Notes under the pieces: model-generated
Told to the model about the DNA's origin: nothing
Database searches by the model: none
What the model saw: only the letters and a program-made list of their open reading frames with translations
Made by a program: the position numbers and the translations under genes
Assembly: GCA_022818135.1 (NCBI GenBank)
Contig: JAFMSR010000016.1
Location: 8,685,430-8,749,429, forward strand
Source of the DNA: Saxidomus purpurata
Taxonomy: Eukaryota; Mollusca; Bivalvia; Venerida; Veneridae
Length of the DNA stretch: 64,000 nt
Reading direction: 5' to 3'
Shown here: positions 44,801 through 54,913 of the stretch, piece by piece
Position numbering within the stretch: position 1 is the stretch's first letter
How the letters are laid out: the number at the start of each line of letters is the position of its first letter

Positions 44801-47800
44801 TCAGATAAACCAACCATAGAGTTCAACATATCAAGTTCAGTTTTGGAGATATTCAAAGGAGATCAAGCAAATGTAAAGTGTACAGCTAGAAGCATTCCTA
44901 AATCCGACATTTTCTGGGTAGAACATACAACCAGTGATGAAGAACAGATGATATTAAGAGAGTGTCTTCTGGAAACAGACTGCGTCTTTTCCATTAAGGG
45001 AGATAATATCACACAAAGGATTCTGTTCTGTAGCACAATACATTTACTAGAGTCAAACTCGAAGAAACTAACCATACATATTATTGGTAATTATCGCCCT
45101 TTCGTTCCTTAACCAGATTTACCGAAATGCAATACATCATGAACAATGATAACACATTTTATTTGTAATTAGTGCCATATCGGTACTACTATGTCAGCAG
45201 TCAAAAAAGTAAAATACCAGGTTGTCATAGAAACCCGTGAAACACAGTTTTTAACAAAAAAGATTTAGCAGTAAACACAATCTGCGATATCTTAAAGTAT
45301 TACTTAACTGTAAGACACTTTTAATCAAATTCAACCTGAGATTTATGCATAATGCTTAGTGTACTTAATGTAATAGTATTAAATCGAAGTAATATTAAGA
45401 TTTACTTAATATTGCAAACCAAGATTTCAAACGCTTAATTTGACTTAGCCGCTTCGATCTGTGTCTTCAAGGTAGAGGTAATCATATTTTAATCAATACC
45501 CAAACTTTCACGCTACCAGTATGAAATAATAACTTTCCTTGATGATTTGACTGGGAGAGTATTTGCAATCATGCAGGAGTCTTCCTTCCACCGCCAGATG
45601 TACTAATAACAAAACTATAACCTTACTGTCGATTTTTTTTTATATCGAAGCACCAACTAATGCTAATGCGGCATATCATTGATTTAACACATTTAAAAGC
45701 AATCAAAATTGCTTTATAAAACTTTACCACAACAATGTTTGCTGTACGATCGCATAACACTTAAATATTTTATGGTCAGAATTCAAAATGTACTTGGCAT
45801 AAAAAAGAGGGTAAATAGAATTATTTTCGAACCTGACAGTATGGTTTTTGTTATTTTGACTCACTGACCTCGAGCTCTTATAGCACACAAAGTCCGCCTC
45901 CGTGGTTCTCCGTGGTTGAGTGGTTAGAGTCGCTAACTTAAAAACACGGTAACCTCTCGTAGATTGCGAGCTATGGGTTCGAATCCTGCTATCGACCATG
46001 TCTCTTTATGTGAGAAAGTTGGCAGTTTCTTACAGAGGATAGGAGTCTAGTACTGGTTCTTCATAGGAATGATAGTTGGTTAAACTGTGCGCCTGTTAAA
46101 ATGAACTAAATGCGGTTGGAACGAGTGTTAAAATCCTATAACAACAGCAACAACAACAACAGCAACAACAGCAGCAGCACATAAATCATTGCAAACAAGA
46201 GCAAGTCTCTCAAAACAGTTTATAATTATAAAATGAGTCGTTATTTCCAACCTGTAAATAAACATTCATTTTTTTTCATTTAAGAGAAAAGGTCAAAACA
46301 CGCCAAAGACCAAGACGGTATAGCAGGTGCGGGTTACTTCATCTATTTGGTTCTCCTGGCATCTATTGTGGGAACAGCCATTGTTATAATCATTGTTGTT
46401 TTAATCACGAGGAAAAAGATAAAGGATGCAAATGGTAATGATTTTGAGTTTAAAGGGGCACTCCCTACATCTAGCAGATCAACAATACAAATAAAATCTA
46501 CGTAACGATTTGAGAAAATCTGTTGAAAATATTGATGAGCTTGGTTTTACGGCACCGCTACGCTATCAGATTTATATTGGAATTCAAAAGCGTTATGACA
46601 CTTCAGAATAAATATAATTTGGCAGCGTATAATTTCAAAACTACAGAGCTTCTTTACAGGAATTCATACTTTTTATTTGATGATTCGTGTCTTAATACGT
46701 GAATTTCAGACACGGTTCGGAGAACCTTAATTTTTTCACCAAAATCTGAGAGCGAGCTGCTTTAAAAGATTACTTAAACTGATATTGAGATAGCTTACTG
46801 TGCAGTTTGTTATGTCAATGTCTTCTAAATACATTTAGACAAAGAAACAAGTTTATTTCCCTTGATTTTATGTTAATATAAGAACTTCATTGTAATGTAG
46901 ATGATTAAAAGGTATGTATACTTCGTACTTCCTCCAAAGCTTTACAGTTTGTACTACTTTTACATTTACAGTGACATCAGCTGCCAAACACTTATCTGGT
47001 GAAGATACCGTCAGGTGTGTATTTGTCCGTCTGTATTTTTACATACTACACCTACGTTGTTTTAGGAAAGACGTTTGTAAATCTCTTGATCATTATTTCA
47101 AGTTGCTACGTAACAATTATGTAATTCTATACGAAATACCTGATACCAATGCGAATTTTCGAAATACTTAATGTGTAGATTTCGTAGTGGCTACTCGATT
47201 ATAAGTGTTCATTTCATTTGACAATTAGGCTAATTTTGTACTAAAATCGGTAAAACTTTCTAGAGAATGTATTAAAACCTATTACCGCCATACAAAGTTA
47301 TTTACAGCTGCTACCTCCTAAACTTATACATCTATACACTAAAAATAAAACATTAAATTCCTACTAACTAGATTAAAATTGGATGATGGTACTAAACAGT
47401 ACAAAGACACATAACTCTGTGCAAATTTATACAATCGGTTATAGATAAATGGTTTGAACTTTGTATTTTCAAAAGAAAAGGTTATTTTTTATTTTCAACA
47501 GCAAACCTGCGGACTAAAGTGTCACTCTTAGGACGTATTTCTGTTATTATATCGTATTCACATGTGTGGCAGACACTCGTACAATGTTACATGATATGCG
47601 TTCAACTGTCAATATTCATGTTAATATTCATGCATTGTATCAACTTTTTATCTTGTTGGTAGTTATGTAAAACGTTGCTAGTTGACTGTAATAAACTAGT
47701 TACATGATGCTTGATCTATATGTATTTACAATATAAAGAAAGAAAATCAGTTACAGCCGCTACAAAATCACTTTTCATTGTGAAAAGATAATTAATTCTA

Positions 47801-48892
47801 GACTTGATATTAGCATATTTAAACTGCATATTTCATAAATGCAACTATTTCTATTGTAAATTGAAAAAAACATAGATATAATGACGAACCAGAAGAGCCA
47901 TTACGTGGATACATGAGAGATGTTAACAAAGCAAGTGGACAGCCTAAATCTAAACATAATGGAGCAACCATGGAAGCAATTGATGAAACCCCTGGTGACG
48001 ATAAAGATGTTATGGAAGCAAGTGGGCAGCCTAAACCTGAACATAACGAAGGAACCACGGAAGCAATTGATGAAACGCCTAGTGACGACGCACTGTACTC
48101 AGAAGTTAATAAAGCAAAAAAGTTAGATGCTATAGTAAGCACTTCTCAACCAAATAAGGTAAACTCTTACCTTGTGTTTTGCTATAGTTGCACAGGTTAC
48201 TAGATTTTCAGTAATTGTTTGCTCAAGTGGCATCTTAAGTCGTTGTGCGGTAGCTGGTGGTTGACTTGCCCATGTGTAAGGCGTAAAGTTTATTCATGAT
48301 AATACTTCCTCCGCTCTCGAATCTAAATTAACTTTGTCCGGGCTGGAGTGTCGTCTGCAAGTCAAACGGAAGTGACGTTAAACATATTCAGAATGTTCTG
48401 GAGTGAAATCCAGAATGTTCTGCTAACAGATTTAGAGTAAGACTTAATCTGAATGTAGTGTACTTTATTTCTGATATTGATATGTTTTATATAAAGTTTT
48501 GTAACACCTAGTCATGTAATGAAATCAAGTTCAAAATGTCACTCAATATTTTGTTTTAAACAACAAAAGTTTTCCGACAAGCGACAAGGTAATTCTATGT
48601 TTTAAGGTCAAAACCTCAACCACTGTAATTGTGTAACAGATCTTAAATTAACTCTACATAATTATGAGTTTAAATAATGTTTCTTCAGCCCACCGAAGGC
48701 AAAGAACTTGTGTATGCAGATCTTGATCTTGAGTTACCTGGTTCCAAGCACTTACAGGGAGCAGTGGGTAAGGGCCGGGACTCACCCACCGAGTATGAAA
48801 GTATTGACTTTGTGAAAACAGCAGAAGGTCGGAAACAAGGAAATGATGCAAACAAAACGGACAATACGGACAATATTTACGCGAATCAGTGA
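35519..48892 (+). CDS. Ig-superfamily transmembrane receptor with ITIM/ITSM-like tail
   Basis: Ten exons join in frame: 35519-35839, 36948-37268, 38592-38894, 42912-43217, 44135-44428, 44805-45086, 46285-46434, 46972-47014, 47876-48158, 48689-48892. The first six are Ig-like domains, each with multiple-of-3 length and phase 1 on both sides. Then come a transmembrane exon (YFIYLVLLASIVGTAIVIII, basic stop-transfer TRKK) and a tail of about 185 residues with tyrosine motifs ALYSEV, LVYADL, TEYESI and NIYANQ. LVYADL fits the ITIM pattern and TEYESI the ITSM pattern that recruit SH2 phosphatases or adaptors in vertebrate Siglec/SLAM-type receptors. The ligand is unknown. An exon for the signal peptide (needing phase 1) must lie upstream and was not found. 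Confidence 0.82.
36208..36565. repeat. array of the palindrome AGAGATATCTCT
   Basis: About sixteen exact or near copies of AGAGATATCTCT recur every 20-28 bases, separated by unrelated AT-rich spacers. Spacers do not resemble each other; the conserved part is palindromic. It lies in the intron between receptor exons A and B. Confidence 0.9.
36948..37268 (+). CDS. receptor exon B: Ig-like domain 2
   Basis: CCTCAG acceptor and CCAG|GTATGT donor. KKVEIEYYP lacks the first Cys, whereas NGRYEVQC supplies the second (DxGxYxC-like). NNVT is a glycosylation site. Same 321-base length as exon A, suggesting a tandem origin of the pair. Confidence 0.75.
38592..38894 (+). CDS. receptor exon C: Ig-like domain 3
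   Basis: TTATAG acceptor, GTTGTAA|GTAAGT donor chosen to keep phase 1 (an alternative GTAAGT four bases earlier would break the frame). Begins VPPKPPVFERL, with VECQISCRISGG and TTVNCSVNN giving the cysteine pair. Confidence 0.75.
39117..39465. repeat. TTAA MITE, GCTGCTCGCTCTCAG family
   Basis: TTAAAGCTGCTCGCTCTCAG at 39117 and its inverse ending at 39465. 349 bp, no coding capacity. A second copy is at 46450-46765. Intronic in the receptor gene. Confidence 0.9.
40800..41165 (+). repeat. tRNA-derived SINE
   Basis: A-box-like TGGTAGAGTGGTTATCG (40814) and B box GGTCCGAATCCC (40857). The body ends with AAGAGCTTGTGTCTGGTACC, also found at 51.84 kb. Confidence 0.65.
41223..41826 (-). repeat. 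TTAA MITE, AGTCCC family, inverted and interrupted
   Basis: TTAAAGTCCTAGGACCACAT at 41223 is the right end of the family in reverse. The matching left end CAAAGTGATCATGGGTATTTAA closes at 41826. The interior is expanded to 604 bp by about 300 bases of unrelated sequence (about 41440-41780) that contains a hairpin. Confidence 0.7.
41455..41580. repeat. hairpin with GCGAC-TTTTAATGGTCGC arms
   Basis: ACGGTTTTAATGGTCGCAAA (41471-41490) and TTTGCGACCATTAAAACCGT (41550-41569) are inverted; a related TTTGCGACTATATATACG occurs at 41645. The loop contains GACGGCGTTAGCCGGAG. Confidence 0.8.
42192..42298. repeat. hairpin with 31-bp arms
   Basis: GGTCAATATATAGATTTGCG and GACCTGTAAAA at 42199-42229 pair with TTTTAACAGGTCCGC and AAAACTATATATTGACC at 42258-42289. 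Confidence 0.85.
42912..43217 (+). CDS. receptor exon D: Ig-like domain 4
   Basis: Acceptor TTATTTTAG and donor CTTT|GTAAGT. EPPTILGY, GDPVNITCEFAAGRPTP and NGQNISCCRYSY are typical of I-set/C2 domains. The best-conserved Ig unit of the gene. Confidence 0.85.
44135..44428 (+). CDS. receptor exon E: Ig-like domain 5
   Basis: Acceptor CTCCCCAG and donor CCAT|GTAAGT. VPPSDLKLQI opens the domain; EAVCTIYGS, AKWQAPDG and GKQITCLSDC give Cys-Trp-Cys. Confidence 0.83.
44805..45086 (+). CDS. receptor exon F: Ig-like domain 6, membrane-proximal
   Basis: Acceptor TATTTCAG, donor ATTG|GTAATT. KPTIEFN, QANVKCTARS, DIFWVEH and RILFCSTIH give the Cys-Trp-Cys core. Confidence 0.82.
45895..46190 (+). repeat. 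tRNA-derived SINE with CAACAG tail
   Basis: Head GTGGTTGAGTGGTTAGAGTC and a perfect B box GGTTCGAATCC (45976). The body GAAAGTTGGCAGTTTCTTAC is shared with the 25.1-kb copy. It ends in a CAACAG/CAACAA microsatellite (46140-46185). Intronic in the receptor gene. Confidence 0.75.
46285..46434 (+). CDS. receptor exon G: transmembrane segment
   Basis: Acceptor TTTAAG and donor AATG|GTAATG, phase 1-1. A short polar stalk (KRSKHAKDQDG) precedes about 26 hydrophobic residues and the basic stop-transfer TRKKIKD. Confidence 0.85.
46450..46765. repeat. TTAA MITE, second copy of the 39.1-kb family
   Basis: TTAAAGGGGCACTCCCTAC on the left and CTGAGAGCGAGCTGCTTTAA on the right. The interior GGTTTTACGGCACCGC is shared with 39.1 kb. 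The left end has diverged. Confidence 0.75.
46972..47014 (+). CDS. receptor exon H: 43-base cytoplasmic microexon
   Basis: Acceptor TTTACAG, donor TCAG|GTGTGT, phase 1 in and 2 out. Encodes TSAAKHLSGEDTVR. Called because it alone connects the phases of exons G and I. Confidence 0.65.
47876..48158 (+). CDS. receptor exon I: tail with internal duplication and YSEV motif
   Basis: Acceptor ACATAG (weak pyrimidine tract) and donor AAG|GTAAAC. YNDEPEEPL is followed by two tandem copies of a 28-residue unit (ASGQPK...EAIDETP.DD). The second runs into ALYSEV, a possible SH2-binding tyrosine (codon 48096-48098). Confidence 0.75.
48689..48892 (+). CDS. receptor exon J: tail with ITIM and ITSM motifs, stop
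   Basis: Acceptor TTCTTCAG, phase 0. LVYADLDLE (Tyr codon 48713-48715) and TEYESIDF (Tyr 48794-48796) fit ITIM (I/V/L-x-Y-x-x-L/V/I) and ITSM (T-x-Y-x-x-V/I). NIYANQ at the end has a Y-x-N adaptor-type pattern. Stop TGA 48890-48892. Confidence 0.82.
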   Translation, partial: PTEGKELVYADLDLELPGSKHLQGAVGKGRDSPTEYESIDFVKTAEGRKQGNDANKTDNTDNIYANQ

Positions 48893-50650
48893 TAATTTGT
48901 AAAAACTATTGTAAAGATAAACGAAGACACGGAAAAGAGATTGAAACTGTTGTTGCTATGCTCTGCTTTTATATGTAAATAATTCAGCTCATTGTCTTTT
49001 TTGATTGCAGTTTGTTCGAACAAACTTCTTATTTCAAGAAAATGCTATGTAATAAATTTGTATTATTTTCATTTTTGCTGTTTTGTTAGTTCGACTAAGG
49101 GTATGCTTCGGGTGAGCTTTGGTGACCACTCACAGTCCAATGTCCGCCATCCTCTTACAATATTCTTCAAACAACATCTAGTCTTCCAACGACCGTATTT
49201 GTAAAAAAATGTTCAAATCATTCGCTTTCAGAGTTCATGTAACCGTTCAGAGCATTCAAGAAAATCTTTTCAAAATGTAACATGAACTAGACCTGTCTCT
49301 CATAAGTGACGATTGTGTCAATTGTGACAACGGAAAGACGGACGGACGGTGCGATTTTAATATGACCATCTTTGGGGGCATAAAAACCTGCAGGAGTTTT
49401 TAACTTTTTAACACAAATTGTTTGTCGAGGCAACCTTGTGCATAATACATGTAGTACAACGGTACCAAAATATACATGACTTGTTTCCCAATAAAAATAA
49501 ACCACTGAAATGTTCAAATTTCATTTAAAAACGAGAATAAGGACAGAAAGAGAAACAGCTATAATAAGAAACAAACTAGACCAGCACATTAGAAAATGGC
49601 ATAGTTTTATTTACAGAACAAAACTAAACAAATTAAGAATTACTAACACGATTTGGAAACGATCTTTTTCTTTCTTTTTTGGGGGGGATTTAGTCTTTTT
49701 TCTTTCCTTTTTTCTGTTTCCTTTTTTTCTTATATCAACAATCCGCACTTTTTGTTGTCCTGACACATACGCTGTACATTACATTGGGCACATGACCTTT
49801 TTTCTTTCATTTTTTTTTTGCTTTATTTTTCATAAAAACATATATTTTCACATATATACATCTTATATTCCCCTCGAAAAAATTGTATTTCGTATGTTAG
49901 GTCACTGCCAGAACACCTAAAGATTATATTTGTGAATGCATGTTGTGTATATGTGTGATATACAATTTATGTGAATAAACGGGGTAACCCATTTGGGGCC
50001 TCAAAAAAAAAAAAAATAAAAAAAATAAATAAACCTGAGAAATCTCATGCCCACATTTTATATAAGATTCAAGTTTCGTGTTTCAAGTGATGTTGATCCA
50101 TAAAGATCATGAACACAGGCAGTGTAGCTTAATTTCCTCTATGACTGAGTGAAACGCACTAAACCGTCTTACAAACCATTGGTATGATTTAGATATCATT
50201 CAGCACACATAAATGAAGTATGTGTGATTCCGTTATAAAATAACATCCGTTCCTGCGGTGTTCATCGTCTAATAAACGATGATTTGGAGTTCTGCTGGTG
50301 CGCTGTAATTAACCACGAAGACTTGAGGCCTGGTCCTATTAGAATCGAATTATTACCGTCGAACAAACAAAGGTCTAATAGGACCAGGCAATACAAAAGG
50401 ACATTTGTCTACGTCATTCACACAGAGAATAGAAATACTGCAAATTTAATGCATGCTTAGTCCTTCATAATTTACTCCTTAAAAGTTAAGTATATTGTGT
50501 AGATTTTACTGGCTTATTTAAGCATTACGTATTTTTTCTTACCGTTTAATTTTCCTTTTTAGATACGTAAACCTTTGTGCAAGCATGAATCTATTACGTC
50601 ACGGTCACATTATCCTTAATGAACTGTACATTCATTTTAATTTGATGTTA
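48893..50650. other. 3' flank of receptor gene and poly(A)-tailed retroposon remnant
   Basis: Up to about 49.2 kb this may be 3' UTR (AATAAA at about 49051). A poly(A) tract at 50003-50030, preceded by TTATGTGAATAAACGGGG, looks like the 3' end of a retroposed sequence of unknown 5' extent. The inverted pair GCCTGGTCCTATTAG / CTAATAGGACCAGGC is at 50331-50388. No gene seen. Confidence 0.45.
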
Positions 50651-50990
50651 CCGATGATCACTTGGAATTTATTGATATAGAAAATTAAATTTACTGATAG
50701 GATAAGGATAGAAACGTGTTCTATTCACTCGAAAACAGTGTTCCCATTGTTTTTCGTATGAAGTCGTTTCTCCACGAAAAAGAGTTGCCAGAAAGCCTTT
50801 CTTATTTTTTTTGCAATATCATTGAAGAAAATACTATGTTATATTTCTAACACGAACCTATCATTTAAGAAGCTAAGTTATTGGTGTTTTTGGTACAAGA
50901 AGCAAGGTTATTTTCGCCGGTAAGATATCTTTCTTGGTAAAATAAGAGCTAATAGAGATTGTTCTCCTTGTGCTTTAATATTGCAGTCCC
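50651..50990 (+). repeat. TTAA MITE, AGTCCC family, decayed ends
   Basis: The interior (GATAGGATAAGGATAGAAAC, CGAAAAAGAGTTGCCAGAAAG) matches 27.5 kb base for base over long runs. The termini (GATGATCACTTGG, CTCCTTGTGCTTTAA) have drifted. Confidence 0.75.
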
Positions 50991-51650
50991 ATATTGTCTA
51001 TAAACTCTATTCGCCCCGTAAGAAGGGGCTGAGAAGTATTGACCTCCCGGTTAGAGCACTGCACTGTTGCACAAACGCTTAGCTGTTTATTAGTGACTTC
51101 CGAACCATAATCTATCGTTTACAGTTATCGCCGTTTTCATGTAATCAGGATCGGCTATATCACATTCCCCCGTTTACGTCACTCGTGCAAGAAACAGCCA
51201 AAATGCGTTGTCATTGAATTAATTCAGGTTAATATGAATTTACCTCAAAAGCTATTTCTTCTGTAAATTTTGGATTCATGTTATCCCAAGAACACACTCA
51301 TGACACTCGCATAATTATACATATTACCAGACAACAGTGAAACGACCCAAGAGTCCCTTACACATTTCTTGTTGAGAAGATTTAAAATGACTCCCTTCCA
51401 TGAACTGAAAATATGATTTGTTAGAACAAAAGCTAGTATTTTAAACCAAACCAAAACACTAAATATTCGTACGTCTTCAAGTTACCTTAACGTGCTCAGG
51501 TTAACTTTCCATGCTTTATTCCTTACTGAAACTTGAAACGCGTGTGTATGAGTCAGTGAGTCCGGTCCTTTAAAGGCCGAACTTCGTCTGTTCCCAAGTT
51601 TCAGTATGATTTCATTTATGGAAAAGCCGTATAATGTTTTCAGAATCATT
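50991..51650. other. intergenic spacer
   Basis: No gene or array recognised. Confidence 0.3.
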
Positions 51651-51654
51651 ACAT

Positions 51655-52100
51655 TGGTGGTGCTGTGGTCAGGTGGTTAACGCTATGGGACTACCAGTCC
51701 GGAGGTCGATTCTCGGCCGGAGCGTTGGAAATTTCAGAAACGCTTTTCAGTGTTTCAAAACTATCTGAGATGAGGTAGTCTCGCGTGTATCGGTGCTAAA
51801 CCAAAAAAGAACCAGGGGGTATATTCCTAAAAGAGCTATGGTCTGGTATCCGGATTCTCTTGTATCTGCTTCTGTCTTTTAAAAAAGAAGAATAAAAGGA
51901 TCGCAATCGATATAGGAGCTTGCTCTTTATTGTGTTATCCTTGGTACTTGGTACCGCATAAAATACATACATACATACATGTAAATGCAATACAATACAA
52001 ATTTTATTTCTTGTCGGTATATCAATAGGAAATAAATTTTGTATTATATTGCATGTATATATGTTTGTATTTTTTCAGTACCAAGTACCAAAAAGTATTA
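51655..52100 (+). repeat. tRNA-derived SINE and inverted tail copy
   Basis: Head TGCTGTGGTCAGGTGGTTAA and B-box-like GAGGTCGATTCTC. The body carries AAGAGCTATGGTCTGGTATCC (cf. 40.8 kb) and the tail CATACATACATACATG. The tail region 51941-52017 is mirrored by 52025-52095 (GGTACTTGGTAC / GTACCAAGTACC), so two copies meet tail to tail. Confidence 0.65.
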
Positions 52101-52239
52101 TTATAGAATTATTTTAGCGTTAACAGGATTAGTAATGTACTTAGAGGATGATACACGGGATGTGTTAATTGGCCCAACAAGGAGAGCTTTAATCCGAGTG
52201 CTATATATAATACATTTTTCTGAATAAATGTTTTAATTT

Positions 52240-53180
52240 AACAGTGCACTTAAAGTTTTACATTATCTTATTACTCGAAATAAACACAGATACATCTCGT
52301 GCAGTATATTCTTTATTTGCGTAGCATTTTAGCTCGACTTCCGAACAAGTTTAGAACGGCAATTGTATTTGTCCCCAGCATCTCGGCAAGTATTCCTTAT
52401 TTAAAAGTTCATATAGTCAAATGCCTTGAATACTAAAACAGTGGTCACTTAACTCATAACTATAGTCTTTACAGTGTAAACATGTCGACCAAAGGAGAAC
52501 AGACATCCCCACTAACTTTGTTTTGATTTTGAGCAAATTTACTCCCAAGTTTTAACTGTAGAATGTTTGGCTTAAAGTTGTTTTTAAAGTCAAATACTGG
52601 AATACTATCAAAGGTATTGACTGGAAACTCAAATTATGTGTCAATACCAGTCAAGCATCTTCAAGCCTGTTGAAATAAATTCCAATAACAGGTTTTAAGT
52701 TTTGACAGATTTAGGCCCCATTTTAACTTAGATTTTGGTTAAATGTTTTTATAAAGTCAAATATCTTGAATACTATCCAAGGTCATTGACTTAAACACTA
52801 AACTTTTGTCATACCATACATACATCATAACCTCGGGAAAGTTAGATTCCCCATATACCCAATCTTTGATTTTCCAGCACAGAAATGTATGCCACTTTTT
52901 AGACGGGTTAGAAATTTTGGTAAAGTTATTTTATAACAAGCATATATCTTCAATACTATCAAACGTATTGACCTACCGTCAGACAATATTTTTCCATCAA
53001 CATACAAGAGCGAACAGTATCCCAAGAAGCTATTTTTCATTTTTCTAAGACAGAATAAATAATTCCCATTCAACTAGTAATTTTTGCAAACAGATTTTTT
53101 AAGCGGAACCATTTGAGTTCGTTTCATAGTGTAATTCACTTAAAACTCAAGTATATCTTCCAGCTCATCAACACTTCTTC
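52240..53180. repeat. degenerate tandem array, about 170-bp period
   Basis: AAAGTCAAATA.(C/T)TTGAATACTATC.AAGG or variants occur at about 52413, 52587, 52755 and 52930, with a fainter copy at 53137. Units are strongly diverged; reading frames across it are incidental. Confidence 0.75.
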
Positions 53181-54748
53181 ACCTGATAGAAACGTCCCCT
53201 GAAACTGTTTTGTTTGTAAATTTATATCCCTTATTTAACATATTGTGTTTAGTCAGAGAGCATTCATACTGTAAGTCAAACATCTGGAGATGTCTAAAAA
53301 TACCGGTAACGACTCGAAACTTCCAATCCAATGTTTACTAACAACTCTTCGGCCAATGGCCTACATGTTTACACAACCATGATTATTGTCAACAATCTGC
53401 AACACCTATTTATGTCGTCAATGCGTACTTTACATTTCTGACAAATAAAATTAAAACTTGCACTGTAGATAGACTTCTTTTTGCAAATGTCATATGAGTA
53501 GTTTTATGCTATTCAATGAACAGTTTGTTTTTAAATTTTAAACATATCGGTTTTTATACGATGTATCACCAGTTTATTCATGCATCTGAATACGCATAGG
53601 TCCTGTTTCTCAGTATTTACTCCATCCTCTCCTCCGCACATCAGTTTGGCTTACAGTTTAGTCCAGTGTAAGGCTATAAATACTAATGAGACATTTACAT
53701 AGGGCTTTGAACAGAATAACGAACAAAGGTTTATTTAATTTCTTCTAAAACGTTTGAACAATTAAATACTGCTCTTAGACAAAAAAAAATACAACATTTT
53801 AATCCTGCTTTCGAATTTGAAGGTGCTGTCATGACACAGCTTTGGTTATAAAAGTCACAACAATACATCTAACAAACTGTATATTAACCTTGAAACATTA
53901 GACAATATCTTAAATACACTTGTAAATGACTTGTGTACCAATGTAAATACATGACTAACCAGCATAGGGGTGTGGCGGCGGTAAATAACTTGACCTGTAT
54001 TTTCTGTCCAGCAATTAATCAAGTATTGCAGAGGTTTTTCCGGCGTTTATATAGGTTGATCCAACAATAAATAGTACAACGGAACCAGTGATATTAAGAC
54101 TGGAATGCCAACCGGAGTACTCAGGTATAGCAATATAAACAAATACGTGATTTTATCAATAAGGAATGGATAATGCAGAGCTGACAATTTTAGGTGAAAT
54201 TATAAAACTTGAAAATATTTTATTCGAATATATTTTGCAGGTTATTTAAATTGACACCAAGTTTTAGGACAGTGTCTCTTTAAACGCTTTTAATGACATC
54301 GTGGCATACATACTAGCAGATTATATTCTTAAATGACTATAGATTATGTGTTCAATCAACGTAAATGATCTAAAAAAATAAATAAATACAATGTTCACAA
54401 TGAAAGAAGCTCAGTGCAGGCGAAAAATAGCCTCATTTTTCCACATCATTAATCAATAAACCACGCTTTGTGTAATAAATGCATCCACCCTTTAATTGAG
54501 CATCAACAACTTACATAGATTATTAATGCTTCAGGGTACTGAAGTATTTATTTTAAACCGCGGATTTTATCAATTATGACTAGAATGTATTTCTAGAATA
54601 CTGTTAATGGTTAAATTATAATACTTGGAAAGATTCTATAATATATGTTTTGCAGCTTATTTAGATTGACATCATTTTAGGGCATGTTTTAACGAGTATG
54701 AATTTTGGCATAAATACTTTGATCAGGGAATTCCAAATGAATAGAACG
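53181..54748. other. intergenic spacer
   Basis: AT-rich; no gene, RNA or clear repeat family recognised. Confidence 0.3.
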
Positions 54749-54913
54749 TTAAAGTCCCAGGTTGACTTTGAATTAACTGATATATAGAACAAGGATAATT
54801 ATAGAACTGCGTTGGGAACGTGTGCAAATAATGGTAAATTTTGCCGGTAAGACATCATTCTTGTAAAAATGATATAACAATCAAACGGTTTCAAAGTGCT
54901 CCTGGGACTTTAA
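54749..54913 (+). repeat. TTAA MITE, AGTCCC family, internally deleted
   Basis: TTAAAGTCCCAGG at 54749 and CCTGGGACTTTAA ending 54913. 165 bp against 336 bp at 27.5 kb; the middle is missing while both ends are well kept. Confidence 0.88.

Noticed and set aside
45900..45990. Functional tRNA gene
   Set aside because: A and B boxes are present, but the arms do not pair into a cloverleaf, and a SINE body with a simple-repeat tail follows.
49510..49920. 136-residue open frame
   Set aside because: Second half is Phe-rich translation of T tracts; no splice borders, no known domain.
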